Below are positions 10,296-19,327 of a DNA stretch of 64,000 nt, one piece after another. Source of the DNA: Streptomyces chryseus (GTDB lineage: Bacteria; Actinomycetota; Actinomycetes; Streptomycetales; Streptomycetaceae); the NCBI RefSeq assembly GCF_014650755.1, contig NZ_BMVO01000006.1, forward strand, positions 186,001 to 250,000, given 5' to 3'. The translations under genes and the position numbers were made by a program. Position 1 is the first letter of the stretch, and each line of letters starts with the position of its first letter. The notes beneath the pieces were generated by a model. It did no database searches. It was not told the origin of the DNA and saw only the letters and a program-made list of their open reading frames with translations.

Positions 10296-13043
10296 ATGAG
10301 CGGACGTCCCGGACGATCCACGGATGGCGGGCCACCGCGTTCGTCCCGGCGCGGAGTGCGCTCCCGGCTGGAGGTGCGCAGCGCCGCCGGCCAGGTGCTC
10401 CTGCTCCAGATCGTCGTCGCGGTGCTGCTGATCACCGCCGCCGTCGTCGCGCTCGCGTTCCAGACCCGCCGCGACAGCGAGGGCGACGCCCGTAACCGCT
10501 GCCTGGCCGTCGCGGAGGGCTTCGCGGACGCCCCCGGAACGGCGGCGGCCCTGCGCTCCCCCGACCCGCCCACCGCGCTGCGCGGCCCCACGATCGCGGC
10601 CCAGCGGGGATCCGGCGTCGACTTCATCGCCGTGATGGCCCCGAACGGCACCCGGTACACCGACACCGACCCGGCGCTGATCGGCCAGCGGGCCGAGGGC
10701 GTCGGGCGCGCCGCGGCCGGTGAGTCCTTCACGGAGATCTTCACGGGCGCCCCGAACGACGCGGCGCGGGCCGTCGTCCCCGTCACCGACGCCGACGGAA
10801 CCGTCGTCGGCCTGGTCGCCGCGGGTGTCACGGTCGACAACGTCGGGGACGCCGTCGATCGCCACCTGCCCATCCTCCTCGTTTCCGGCGCCGCTGCCCT
10901 CGCCCTGGCCACCGGCAGCGCCGTCCTCGTGAGCAGGCGGCTGCGGCGGCAGACGCACGGCCTCGGACCGACCGAGATGACCCGGATGTACGAGCACCAC
11001 GACGCGGTTCTGCACGCCGTGCGCGAGGGAGTGCTCATCGTCGGCGACGACAGCCGGCTGATGCTGGCCAACGACGAGGCCCGCAGGCTCCTCGAACTGC
11101 CCCCGGGCGCGGAGGGGCGGCAGATCACCGACCTCGGCCTCGACGACTCCATCGCCGGGCTCCTGGTCTCCGGCCGCACCGTGACCGACGAGGTCCACCT
11201 GGCCGGGGACCGGCTGCTGGCCGTCAACACCCGCCCCACCGCCCCGTACGGCGGCCTCCCCGGCACCGCCGCGACGCTCCGCGACACCACCGAGCTGCGG
11301 GCGCTGTCCGGCGCGGCGGAGGTGGCCCGGGAGCGCCTGAAGCTGCTGTACGAGGCGGGCGTGCGGATCGGCACCACGCTGGACGTGCTCCGGACCGCCG
11401 AGGAGCTGGCGGAGGTGGCCGTGCCCGGGTTCGCGGACTTCGCCACGGTCGAGCTGCTGGATCCCGTACTGCGCGGAGAGGAGCCGAACGGCGCCCACAC
11501 CGAGATGCGCCGCGCGGCGGTCAGCGGCGGCGGCGCCGACCGCCCCTTCCAGCCGGTGGGCGACCTGATCAGGTTCCTCGTCCCCACGACCCCCATGGCG
11601 GCGGCCCTGGCGGGCGGCCACGCGGTGCGGGAGGCCGACCTGGCGGGCGCCCACGGCTGGCGCTCGCAGGACCCCGAGGGGGCCGACCGGGCCCTCGCCT
11701 TCGGCATCCGCTCCCTGGTGTCGGTGCCGTTGCAGGCGCGGGGGGTCGTCCTGGGCATGGCCAACTTCTGGCGTGCCGCGCCCACCGCACGTTTCGGGGA
11801 GGAGGATCTGGCCTTCGCCGAGGAACTCGCCGCCCGCGCCGCCGTCGCCATCGACAACGCCCGCCGCTTCACCCGCGAGCACGCCATGGCCGTGACCCTC
11901 CAGCGCAGTCTGCTGCCGCGGAGCCTGCCCGAGCAGGACGCCCTGGACGTCGCCTACCGCTATCTGCCGGCGCAGGCCGGGGTGGGCGGCGACTGGTTCG
12001 ACGTCATCCCGCTGCCCGGAGCCCGGGTGGCCCTGGTCGTCGGCGACGTCGTCGGGCACGGACTGCACGCCGCCGCCACCATGGGCCGGCTGCGCACCGC
12101 CGTCCACAACTTCTCCGCCCTGGACCTCTCGCCGGACGAACTGCTGGGCCACCTCGACGAGCTGGTCTCGCGCATCGACGACGAGGAGGGCGACGACGGT
12201 GACGGCATCTCGGGTGCCACCTGCCTGTACGCCATCTACGACCCGGTCTCGGGCGTGTGCACCATGGCCACGGCGGGGCACTTCGCCCCCGCGCTGGCCC
12301 GCCCCGACGGCACGGTGGAGATCCTCGACGTACCGGTCTTCCCGCCCCTCGGCCTGCACGGCATGCCCTTCGAGACCGCCGAGGTGCGGCTGCCGGAGGG
12401 CAGCCGGCTCGTCCTCTACACCGACGGTCTCATCGAGCACCGGGAACGCGACATCGACACCGGTCTGCGCCTGCTGCGCCGGACGCTCGCGGACGCCGCG
12501 GACCCCTCGCCCGAGGAGACCTGCCAGGCCGTGTTCGGCGCGATGCTGCCCGCGCACCGCCGGGACGACATCGCGCTGCTGGTGGCCCGCACGCATCTGC
12601 TGGACCGCACCCGGGTCGCCGACTGGGACGTCCCGTCCGACCCGGCGGCCGTCGCCCCGGTCCGCGCGGCGTGCGGCGCGCAGCTGGAGACCTGGGGACT
12701 CGAAGAGATCGGGTTCACGACCGAACTCATGCTGAGCGAGCTGATCACCAACGCGATCCGCTACGGCTCGGAGCCGATCCATGTGCGGCTGATGTACGAG
12801 CGCGGCCTGATCTGCGAGGTGTCCGACGGCAGCAGCACCGCCCCGCACCTGCGGCGGGCCACCACCACGGACGAGGGCGGCCGGGGGCTGTTCCTCGTCT
12901 CCCAGTTCGCCGGCCGGTGGGGAACGAGGTACACGGCGACCGGCAAGGTGATGTGGGTGGAGCAGCCCCTGGCGGACGGCTCGCGGCCGGCCCCGGAACT
13001 GGACCTGGACGATCTGTCCTGGTTGCCCGGCGACCCCCTGTGA
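10296..13043 (+). CDS. Membrane PP2C (SpoIIE-type) phosphatase with PAS, GAF and RsbW-like kinase domains
   Basis: This 915-residue signalling protein has two membrane segments, at about 34-55 (LLLQIVVAVLLITAAVVALA) and about 191-212. They flank an extracytoplasmic DcuS/CitA-like sensor (sCache type). A PAS domain (about 232-340), a GAF domain (about 355-525) and a SpoIIE PP2C phosphatase (about 535-745) follow. The phosphatase has GGDWFDVI, VGDVVGHGLHAA and TDGLIEHR with metal-binding Asp residues. A C-terminal HATPase of the RsbW anti-sigma kinase type has ELMLSELITNAIRYG near residue 815. One protein thus holds opposing kinase and phosphatase activities on anti-anti-sigma factors. ATG 10296 lacks a clear Shine-Dalgarno sequence, and CATAAT lies only about 15 nt upstream, so the message may be leaderless. 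Confidence 0.92.
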   Translation: MSGRPGRSTDGGPPRSSRRGVRSRLEVRSAAGQVLLLQIVVAVLLITAAVVALAFQTRRDSEGDARNRCLAVAEGFADAPGTAAALRSPDPPTALRGPTIAAQRGSGVDFIAVMAPNGTRYTDTDPALIGQRAEGVGRAAAGESFTEIFTGAPNDAARAVVPVTDADGTVVGLVAAGVTVDNVGDAVDRHLPILLVSGAAALALATGSAVLVSRRLRRQTHGLGPTEMTRMYEHHDAVLHAVREGVLIVGDDSRLMLANDEARRLLELPPGAEGRQITDLGLDDSIAGLLVSGRTVTDEVHLAGDRLLAVNTRPTAPYGGLPGTAATLRDTTELRALSGAAEVARERLKLLYEAGVRIGTTLDVLRTAEELAEVAVPGFADFATVELLDPVLRGEEPNGAHTEMRRAAVSGGGADRPFQPVGDLIRFLVPTTPMAAALAGGHAVREADLAGAHGWRSQDPEGADRALAFGIRSLVSVPLQARGVVLGMANFWRAAPTARFGEEDLAFAEELAARAAVAIDNARRFTREHAMAVTLQRSLLPRSLPEQDALDVAYRYLPAQAGVGGDWFDVIPLPGARVALVVGDVVGHGLHAAATMGRLRTAVHNFSALDLSPDELLGHLDELVSRIDDEEGDDGDGISGATCLYAIYDPVSGVCTMATAGHFAPALARPDGTVEILDVPVFPPLGLHGMPFETAEVRLPEGSRLVLYTDGLIEHRERDIDTGLRLLRRTLADAADPSPEETCQAVFGAMLPAHRRDDIALLVARTHLLDRTRVADWDVPSDPAAVAPVRAACGAQLETWGLEEIGFTTELMLSELITNAIRYGSEPIHVRLMYERGLICEVSDGSSTAPHLRRATTTDEGGRGLFLVSQFAGRWGTRYTATGKVMWVEQPLADGSRPAPELDLDDLSWLPGDPL

Positions 13044-13139
13044 CGGACGCCGGTACGGGCCGTGCCCCGTGCGTTGGGCGGAGGAGCGAACGGCATACTT
13101 GCGCCGGGCGCGATCACTTCCGACACACCAGGAGCAGCA

Positions 13140-13736
13140 ATGGCTGACCAGATCGCCGCCGAGAAGACCACGTTCAGGACGGTCTTCGAGGTGGGGTCGT
13201 CCTTCATGGACCGGGCGCGGAGCATCGAGGCCGGGTTCCAGCACGCGATCGCGCCGGCGACGGTGGACTTCGACTTCGGTGAGATCAGCCGGGCGGCGGG
13301 CGCCGTCCCGGACTGCTCGACGGTGAAGATCATCCGCGGTTGGGGCCTCCAGGAGACCGCCCCGGTGAGCGTCATGGTCCTGTCCCTCAAGGAGGCCGTA
13401 CGCCAGGCCCTTCCGGCGGTGTCCGCCGGTTCCGCGTTCTGGGACAGGTCCGAGGAGGCCCTCACCGACGCGTTCGTGGGCCTGGGCCGGCAGGCGGGCA
13501 CCCACCTCTCCTTCTACCGGGAGGAGGCGGACCGTACGAGCTACTACTACAACCTGCTGTTCGCCCTCCAGGACGAGGAGGGCGGGGACGCGCTGTACGC
13601 CGTCGCCTTCTGCGCCAACGTGACGGTGGATCTGGGCCCGGAGGAGGTCCGCGCGCTGACCGTCGGGGACACCGCCCGCTGCACGATCCGGCTGAACGCG
13701 ATCAGCGTGCGGCAGGACGCACCGGCCGCCGCCTGA
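13140..13736 (+). CDS. Conserved hypothetical protein (198 aa)
   Basis: I do not recognise a named domain. The ATG at 13140 has AGGAG six bases upstream, and the codon usage is that of a normal gene. The protein is soluble, mildly acidic and has no signal peptide or membrane segment. Notable stretches are VFEVGSSFMDRARSIEAGFQ, FDFGEISRAAGAVPDCSTVK, VKIIRGWGLQETAPVS, and an aromatic YREEADRTSYYYNLLFALQ. It follows the PP2C phosphatase gene by 96 bp on the same strand and could be co-transcribed. Its stop codon abuts the stop codon of the convergent P450 gene with no bases between them. Confidence 0.8.
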   Translation: MADQIAAEKTTFRTVFEVGSSFMDRARSIEAGFQHAIAPATVDFDFGEISRAAGAVPDCSTVKIIRGWGLQETAPVSVMVLSLKEAVRQALPAVSAGSAFWDRSEEALTDAFVGLGRQAGTHLSFYREEADRTSYYYNLLFALQDEEGGDALYAVAFCANVTVDLGPEEVRALTVGDTARCTIRLNAISVRQDAPAAA

Positions 13737-15035
13737 TCACCGGGCCGCCGCGTCCCGCCCCGCGCCGGGGTGGGACGCGGCGCGCTCCACCAGGACGTGC
13801 AGCGGGGCCCGGAAGGAGAGCAGTCCCAGCATCTCCGGGACCGACGAGGGGTCCACGAGCCGCAGGTCCGGCAGCCGGGCGGCGGTCGTCCGCAGCACCA
13901 CGTCGGCCTCCGTGCGGGCCAGTTCGGCCCCGGAGCACCGGTGCCGTCCCACGCCGAAGGCCAGGTGCTTGCGCCGGTTCGGCCGGTGCGGGCAGAGCTG
14001 CTCGGGGCTGTCGAACACGTCGGGGTCCGATCCGGTGGAGGCCAGCATCAGGAGCAGGGGCGCGCCCGCCGGTATGTCCACGCCGCTGAGCGTGACGGGC
14101 CGGCCGGTGACGCGCCGCCAGGTGGTGATGGGCGGCTCCCGTCGCAGGACCTCGTCGGTCCAGGGCTCCACGCCGTCAGGTTCGTCCGCGAAGCGCCGCC
14201 ACAGCCCCGGTTCGCCGAGTGCGCGCCGGTACATGATGCTCAGCATCTGCCGGGTGGTCGCCTGACCGGCGATGACGATGAAGTAGAGCACCGCGGCGGA
14301 CTCGGCAGCGCGCAGTGGCCGGCCGTCCGGCAGCCGGTGCTCCGCCAGTGCGGCCAGCAACGCGCCCGACGCGGCTCCCGGCCCGGTCACCAGTCCTCTG
14401 AGCCAGGAGTAGAAGTCGGCCGCTTCCCCGGCCAGCTCGATCTGGCGGGCGGCGTCCGGCCGTCCCCAGAACAGTTCGAGCGAGGCGTCGCCCCAGCGGG
14501 CGAGCGTGTCGAGGCCGACGTCCTCGGCCCCTTCGAGGCCGAGCATCCGCAGCAGGACCCGCAGCGGTACGTCCCGCGCGAGCGTGGTGGCCAGGTCGCA
14601 CACGCCGTCGGCGTCCAGCCGCCGTTCGAGCTGGTCGAGGCACTCCCCCGTCACCCGCTCGATCATCGGCACGGCGGCGGTGACGGCCTGGGCGTTCAGG
14701 AGCCGGGTCATGACGCGCCGGTATCCGGCGTGGCTCTCGCCGCCGTTGCTGGCGAGGGTGGGAGGCAGGGCGAACCGGGCCCGGGCGAGCACACGCAGGG
14801 TGGGCATCGAGAAGCGGCCGATCGCGTCCATCGCGTTGTCCGGCAGGAACGTGCGCGTGTCGCGCAGCACGGTGCGTACGTCGTCGTACCGGCTCACCAG
14901 CCACAGGCCGGTGTCCGGTTCGTAGTGCACCGGCGCGTTCTCGCGCAGCCCGTCCCATACCGGGAAGGGGTCGAGCGCGTACTCCTGGTCGAAGAGATCC
15001 ACGGTGCCCATGGGTATCGCCATGACGGAACCCAC
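13737..15035 (-). CDS. Cytochrome P450
   Basis: This 432-residue soluble bacterial P450 has the I-helix oxygen-activation motif VIAGQATTRQ, where the family consensus is AGxxTT, the K-helix ExxR as EVLRR, and the haem loop FGVGRHRCSGAELA with the axial Cys. It hydroxylates or epoxidises a small molecule using electrons from ferredoxin and its reductase; neither partner is encoded nearby. The starts MGSVMAIPMGTVDLFD offer several ATG/GTG options; GTG/ATG choices at 15035, 15023 and 15011 cannot be resolved. It lies next to an amidotransferase gene but is not obviously part of a biosynthetic cluster. Confidence 0.95.
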   Translation of the reverse strand: MGSVMAIPMGTVDLFDQEYALDPFPVWDGLRENAPVHYEPDTGLWLVSRYDDVRTVLRDTRTFLPDNAMDAIGRFSMPTLRVLARARFALPPTLASNGGESHAGYRRVMTRLLNAQAVTAAVPMIERVTGECLDQLERRLDADGVCDLATTLARDVPLRVLLRMLGLEGAEDVGLDTLARWGDASLELFWGRPDAARQIELAGEAADFYSWLRGLVTGPGAASGALLAALAEHRLPDGRPLRAAESAAVLYFIVIAGQATTRQMLSIMYRRALGEPGLWRRFADEPDGVEPWTDEVLRREPPITTWRRVTGRPVTLSGVDIPAGAPLLLMLASTGSDPDVFDSPEQLCPHRPNRRKHLAFGVGRHRCSGAELARTEADVVLRTTAARLPDLRLVDPSSVPEMLGLLSFRAPLHVLVERAASHPGAGRDAAAR

Positions 15036-15108
15036 CCCCCTTCCTCGTGCGCGGCCCTGGTCAGGCGCTTGTCGGGCCGCAGAATACCGCCCGCCGTCGG
15101 GGCGGCGT

Positions 15109-15858
15109 TCACGAGGGCAGGAGGCGGCCGGCGTGCCGCAGGCGGATCCGGGAGGCCCAGCGCCGGGCGACCGGACGCCAGGTCCGTTCCGTGTCGGCGC
15201 GCGCGGCGGCGAGCTGCCCGACGACCTCGTCCGACCCGGCTCCCGCCCTGCGCAGTACAGCGCTCTCGCGGGCCCAGTCGGTGACGATCCGCGGGGTCGC
15301 CTCGGGGTGGAACTGGGTGCCCCAGGCGTTGGCCCCGAGGCGGAAGGCCTGGTGCGGAGAGGTGGTGCCGCTCATCAGGGGGACCGCTCCGGGAGGCAGT
15401 ACGGACATCTCCTCCAGGTGCCAGAGCATGGCGGGCGGGCTGCCGGCCAGCCCTCCGAAGACGGCGTCGCCGGCGGCCGCGGGCAGCACCTCCAGCTCGT
15501 ACACGCCTATCTGGGGCGTACGGCGGCGTTCGACGCGGCCGCCCAGCTCCACGGTCATCAGCTCCGCTCCGAGGCAGATGCCGAACGTGGGCGTGCCGTG
15601 CTCGAAGGCGGTCCGCAGGAGGGCCCGGGTGGCGGGCAGCCACGGGTAGCGCTCGTCGTCGAGCGGGCCGGGGGATCCGCCCAGGACGAGGAGGCCGTCG
15701 TACGCGTCGACTGCCTCGGGCACCGGGTCGCCGCTGTAGGGGCGTACGACGTCCAGGCGCAGGCCGGCCCCGGTCAGCCACCCGCCCCACAGACCGGGCG
15801 GACACTCCGCCTCGTGCTCGACGACCAGGACCCTCGGTGGCTCGGCGCTCTCGACCAT
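15109..15858 (-). CDS. Class I glutamine amidotransferase domain protein
   Basis: The protein has 249 residues of the type I glutamine amidotransferase fold. The nucleophile Cys sits in TFGICLGAELM and the His/Glu pair in WGTQFHPEATPRI; the DGLLVLGGSPG oxyanion strand is also present. It hydrolyses glutamine or a gamma-glutamyl compound. As a stand-alone GATase it may act on a gamma-glutamyl substrate (PuuD/GGH-like) or pair with an unidentified synthase. ATG 15858 begins MVESAEPPRVLVVEHE. It is followed downstream by the P450 and preceded by the glutamate uptake operon on the same strand, so a link to glutamate/glutamine metabolism is possible but not shown. Confidence 0.88.
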   Translation of the reverse strand: MVESAEPPRVLVVEHEAECPPGLWGGWLTGAGLRLDVVRPYSGDPVPEAVDAYDGLLVLGGSPGPLDDERYPWLPATRALLRTAFEHGTPTFGICLGAELMTVELGGRVERRRTPQIGVYELEVLPAAAGDAVFGGLAGSPPAMLWHLEEMSVLPPGAVPLMSGTTSPHQAFRLGANAWGTQFHPEATPRIVTDWARESAVLRRAGAGSDEVVGQLAAARADTERTWRPVARRWASRIRLRHAGRLLPS

Positions 15859-15892
15859 GGCGGCATTCTCGCCGCCGCGCCCCGGTGCCCGC

Positions 15893-16807
15893 TCAGCTTT
15901 TCCTCTGGTCCGGTCCGGGGGGAGTCATGTGCTCGCCCGGTGTCGCGAGGTCCGCGACCGCCTCGGCGCCGACCACCGCGCCCGTCGACTTCCTGCCGCG
16001 CCGCAGCCGCAGTTCGAGCCAGCCGGCGAAGGTGGTGAGCGCGAAGTTGAGCAGGACGAAGATGACGGCGACGACGGTGAAGCTGGCGATGGTGTTCGCG
16101 CCGTAGTTCGCGCTCATGGGGCGCACCGACGCCAGCAGTTCGGAGAAGCCGAGCAGGGCGCCGCCGAGCGCGGTGTCCTTGACGATGACCACCAGCTGGC
16201 TGACGAGCGCGGGCAGCATCGCGGTGACGGACTGCGGCAGCAGCACGTACCGCATCGTCTGGCCCTTGCGCATGCCGACCGCCTTGGCGGCGTCCGTCTG
16301 CCCGGCCGGCAGGGACAGGATGCCGGCGCGCACCACCTCGGCGAGCACCGAGGCGTTGTAGAGGACCAGGCCGGTGACCACGGCGTACAGCGGCCGGTTG
16401 TCGGGGCTGATGTCGGTGAACTCGGAGTACGCCGCGTTGGCGAAGAGCATCAGGATCAGCACCGGGATGGCGCGGAAGAACTCCACGACGGTGCCGGCCG
16501 CACCGCGCACCCACCCGTGGTCGGAGAGCCGGGCGATGCCGAAGAGCGCTCCGAGGGGCAGGGCGATGACCATGGCGAGGGCGGCGGCGATGATGGTGTT
16601 CTTCAGGCCGGGCAGGATGTACGTCGTCCAGGACCGGCCGTCGGTGAAGAACGGCTCCCACTTGACCCATTCCAGCTGGTTCTTGTCGGCGAGGCTCCGC
16701 AGCACCCACCAGACCAGCGCCGCGAGCGCGACCAGGAACACGATCGTGAACAGGACGTTGCGCCGCCTGGCGCGGGGTCCGGGGACGTCGTACAGGACGG
16801 AGGTCAT
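15893..16807 (-). CDS. gluD: Glutamate ABC transporter permease GluD
   Basis: This 304-residue inner-membrane permease of the HisM/GltJK family has about five to six hydrophobic segments. It carries the cytoplasmic EAA-type loop EVVRAGILSLPAGQTDAAKA, which docks on the ATPase. An N-terminal extension with an extra hydrophobic segment (NVLFTIVFLVALAALVWWVL) is typical for GluD relative to GluC. The ATG overlaps the gluC stop as ATGA (16804-16807), which implies translational coupling. The C-terminus is a charged, proline-rich tail. It forms the channel with GluC for glutamate import. Confidence 0.93.
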   Translation of the reverse strand: MTSVLYDVPGPRARRRNVLFTIVFLVALAALVWWVLRSLADKNQLEWVKWEPFFTDGRSWTTYILPGLKNTIIAAALAMVIALPLGALFGIARLSDHGWVRGAAGTVVEFFRAIPVLILMLFANAAYSEFTDISPDNRPLYAVVTGLVLYNASVLAEVVRAGILSLPAGQTDAAKAVGMRKGQTMRYVLLPQSVTAMLPALVSQLVVIVKDTALGGALLGFSELLASVRPMSANYGANTIASFTVVAVIFVLLNFALTTFAGWLELRLRRGRKSTGAVVGAEAVADLATPGEHMTPPGPDQRKS

Positions 16808-17481
16808 CGCCGCACCGCCACCTTCTTGCTCACCCAGCCGAGGAAGAGGCCGGTCGGGAGGGTCAGGCAGATGAACCCGAACGCGAACAGGGCCGAGATG
16901 AGGATGAGCTGCGCCTCGTTCTCGATCATCTCCCGCATCAGCGTCGCGGCCTCGGCGACCCCGATCGCGGCGGCCACCGTCGTGTTCTTCGTCAGGGCGA
17001 TCAGTACGTTCGCGAGCGGGCCCACCACGGAACGGAACGCCTGTGGCAGGACGATGAGCGACAGCACCTGCGGAAAGCTCAGGCCGATGGCGCGCGCCGC
17101 CTCGGACTGGCCGACCGGCACCGTGTTGATGCCGGAGCGCAGCGCCTCACAGACGAACGCGGAGGTGTAGGCGATCAGGCCGAGCACGGCGAGCCGGAAG
17201 TTGATGGTCCCGAAGTCGTCGGCGCCGAGGCTGACGCCGAGCGTCTGGAAGAGGCCCAGCGAGGTGAAGACGATGATCACCGTCAGCGGGATGTTCCGCA
17301 CCACGTTGACGTAGCCGGCTCCGAAGCCCCGCATCAGGGGGACGGGACTGGCCCGCATGGCGGCCAGGAGCGTGCCCCAGATCAGGGAGCCGACGGCCGA
17401 GTAGAGGGTGAGCTGCACCGTCACCCAGAAGGCGCCCAGCAGATCGTAACCTTCAAGAAAGTCGAACACGGTCTCCCGCAC
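16804..17481 (-). CDS. gluC: Glutamate ABC transporter permease GluC
   Basis: This 225-residue polytopic permease begins VFDFLEGYDLLGAFWVTVQL and contains the loop CEALRSGINTVPVGQSEAARA, the ATPase-coupling EAA motif of polar amino-acid permeases. It pairs with GluD. The GTG start at 17481 follows an inter-cistronic hairpin (17502-17531) after gluB. The stop overlaps the gluD start by four bases. The length is normal for the family and no anomalies are seen. Confidence 0.93.
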   Translation of the reverse strand: MRETVFDFLEGYDLLGAFWVTVQLTLYSAVGSLIWGTLLAAMRASPVPLMRGFGAGYVNVVRNIPLTVIIVFTSLGLFQTLGVSLGADDFGTINFRLAVLGLIAYTSAFVCEALRSGINTVPVGQSEAARAIGLSFPQVLSLIVLPQAFRSVVGPLANVLIALTKNTTVAAAIGVAEAATLMREMIENEAQLILISALFAFGFICLTLPTGLFLGWVSKKVAVRR

Positions 17482-17501
17482 TTTCGCGTGGGTGGAGGGC
17501 G

Positions 17502-17531
17502 CGGCGCGCCGCTACGGGGTGCGGCGCGCCG
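17502..17531 (-). terminator. Inter-cistronic hairpin between gluB and gluC
   Basis: The arms CGGCGCGCCGC (17502-17512) and GCGGCGCGCCG (17521-17531) are perfect 11-bp complements around an 8-nt loop. It sits in the 64-bp gap after the binding-protein gene. Such a structure commonly protects the upstream mRNA or attenuates read-through, so that the binding protein is made in excess over the permeases. Confidence 0.6.
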
Positions 17532-17545
17532 GTCGGTGATCCGCT

Positions 17546-18385
17546 TCAGTTGACGATGTTCCCGATCTTCGGGGCGGGCTCGTTCTTGTAGTCGGCCGGG
17601 CCGAAGTTCTTCTCGACGTACTCGTCCCAGGAGCCGTCCTCGACCATCTTCTCCAGAGCGGTGTTGATCCTGTCCTTCAGTTCGCTGCCCTTCTGGACAC
17701 CGATGCCGTAGTTCTCGTTGCTCAGCTTGAAGCCGCCGAGCTTGAACTTGCCCTGGTGCTCCGGCTGCGCGGCGTAACCGGCCAGGATCGAGTCGTCGGT
17801 GGTCAGGGCGTCGATGACCTTGTTCTCCAGGCCGGTCAGGCACTCCGAGTAACCGCCGTACTCCTGGAGCTGCGCGTCCGGCGCGAGCTTGGTCTTCACG
17901 TTCTGCGCGGAGGTGGAGCCGGTGACCGAGCAGAGCTTCTTGTTGTTCAGGTCCTCGGGCTTCTTGATGGAGTCGTCGTCCGCGCGCACGAGGATGTCCT
18001 GGTGGGCCAGGAGGTAGGGACCGGCGAAGTCGACCTTCTTCTGCCGCTCCTCGTTGATCGAGTAGGTGGCCGCGATGAAGTCGACGTCGCCGCGCTCCAG
18101 GAGCGTCTCGCGGTCGGCGCTCTTGGCTTCCTTCCACTCGATGTCGCCGGGCTCGTGGCCCAGCTCCTTGGCGACGTAGGTCGCCACATCGACGTCGAAG
18201 CCCGTGTACTTGCCGTCCGGGGTCTTCAGGCCGAGGCCCGGCTGGTCGAACTTGATGCCGACCGTGATCTTGTCGCCGCCACTGCCGGAACCGCTGTCGT
18301 CGCCGTCGTCGGAACCACAGGCCGCGGCGGTCAGCGACAGCGCGAGCGCCGTGGCGGTCGCGGCGGTGACCTTGAGGATCTTCAT
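17546..18385 (-). CDS. gluB: Glutamate-binding lipoprotein GluB
   Basis: This solute-binding protein of about 279 residues belongs to ABC amino-acid uptake. It starts with a short basic lipoprotein signal (MKILKVTAATATALALSLT) and lipobox TAAAC, so it is lipid-anchored on the outer face of the membrane after cleavage at Cys. A Gly/Ser/Asp linker follows, then the SBP_bac_3 domain beginning KITVGIKFDQPGLGLKTPDG, with GDVDFIAATYSI. ATG 18385 is preferred over ATG 18394, because AGGG lies nine bases upstream of the former and directly abuts the latter. Binding specificity for glutamate is inferred from close similarity to the GluABCD systems of actinobacteria. Confidence 0.92.
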   Translation of the reverse strand: MKILKVTAATATALALSLTAAACGSDDGDDSGSGSGGDKITVGIKFDQPGLGLKTPDGKYTGFDVDVATYVAKELGHEPGDIEWKEAKSADRETLLERGDVDFIAATYSINEERQKKVDFAGPYLLAHQDILVRADDDSIKKPEDLNNKKLCSVTGSTSAQNVKTKLAPDAQLQEYGGYSECLTGLENKVIDALTTDDSILAGYAAQPEHQGKFKLGGFKLSNENYGIGVQKGSELKDRINTALEKMVEDGSWDEYVEKNFGPADYKNEPAPKIGNIVN

Positions 18386-18444
18386 GGTGATCATCCCTGG
18401 GGATTCGTTGTGGGGGGGAGTCGTAGGAGCCCGTCGGGGCGGCC

Positions 18445-19233
18445 TCAGTGGTGCAGGATCTTCGACAGGAAGTCCTTGGCCCGGTCGCTGCGCGGGTTGG
18501 TGAAGAACTCGTCGGGCGTCGTCTCCTCCACGATCCGGCCGTCCGACATGAAGACCACACGGTTGGCGGCCGACCGGGCGAAGCCCATCTCATGGGTGAC
18601 GACGACCATCGTCATGCCGTCGCGGGCGAGCTGCTGCATCACCTCCAGTACCTCGTTGATCATCTCGGGGTCGAGGGCCGAGGTCGGCTCGTCGAAGAGC
18701 ATGACCTTCGGTTCCATGGCCAGCGCCCGGGCGATCGCCACGCGCTGCTGGCCGCCGGAGAGCTGGGCGGGGTACTTGTCCGCCTGGGTGGTCACGCCCA
18801 CCCGTTCGAGGAGCGCGCGCGCCCGGTCCTCGGCTTCCTTCTTGTCCTTCTTGCGGACCTTGATCTGGCCCAGCGTCACGTTCTGCAGCACGGTCTTGTG
18901 GGCGAACAGGTTGAACGACTGGAAGACCATGCCCACGTCGGCCCGCAGCGCCGCCAGCTCCCGGCCCTCGGCCGGAAGCGGCCTGCCGTCGATGGCGATC
19001 TCTCCGGAGTCGATGGCCTCCAGCCGGTTGATGGCACGGCACAGCGTGGACTTGCCCGACCCGGACGGCCCGATGACGACGACGACCTCGCCCCGGCGGA
19101 TGGTCAGGTCGATGTCCTGCAGCACGTGCAACGCGCCGAAGTGCTTGTTGACGTTCTTCAGTACGACGAGGGCATCGTCCGTGCCCGGCGCCGTGTTTCC
19201 CTTGGTCACAGCTACTCCGCTCATCGGCTTCAT
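18445..19233 (-). CDS. gluA: Glutamate ABC transporter ATP-binding protein GluA
   Basis: The protein has about 262 residues. Walker A is GPSGSGKST, the Q-loop region is [20 protein letters not shown], the ABC signature is [14 protein letters not shown], Walker B is [13 protein letters not shown], and the switch His is in [10 protein letters not shown]. It energises GluCD for glutamate uptake from the cytoplasmic side. Both ATG 19233 and ATG 19224 are possible; the outer one has GGACGG upstream and is used. It is the first gene of gluABCD and starts 95 bp downstream of cvnD on the same strand, so read-through from the conservon is possible. Confidence 0.94.
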   Translation of the reverse strand: MKPMSGVAVTKGNTAPGTDDALVVLKNVNKHFGALHVLQDIDLTIRRGEVVVVIGPSGSGKSTLCRAINRLEAIDSGEIAIDGRPLPAEGRELAALRADVGMVFQSFNLFAHKTVLQNVTLGQIKVRKKDKKEAEDRARALLERVGVTTQADKYPAQLSGGQQRVAIARALAMEPKVMLFDEPTSALDPEMINEVLEVMQQLARDGMTMVVVTHEMGFARSAANRVVFMSDGRIVEETTPDEFFTNPRSDRAKDFLSKILHH

Positions 19234-19327
19234 CGTCCGTCCGGTTCCGGCCGGACGCACGCCGAGAAGGCCAAGCGGGAAGGGGGGCCCGCGCGGCAGG
19301 GAGAAAACGCGGCCTTCGGGGGGCGCT

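Noticed and set aside
13737..15035. P450 as a fifth conservon member (CvnE)
   Set aside because: It is separated from cvnABCD by the amidotransferase and the glutamate operon, so it is not adjacent as conservon P450s are.
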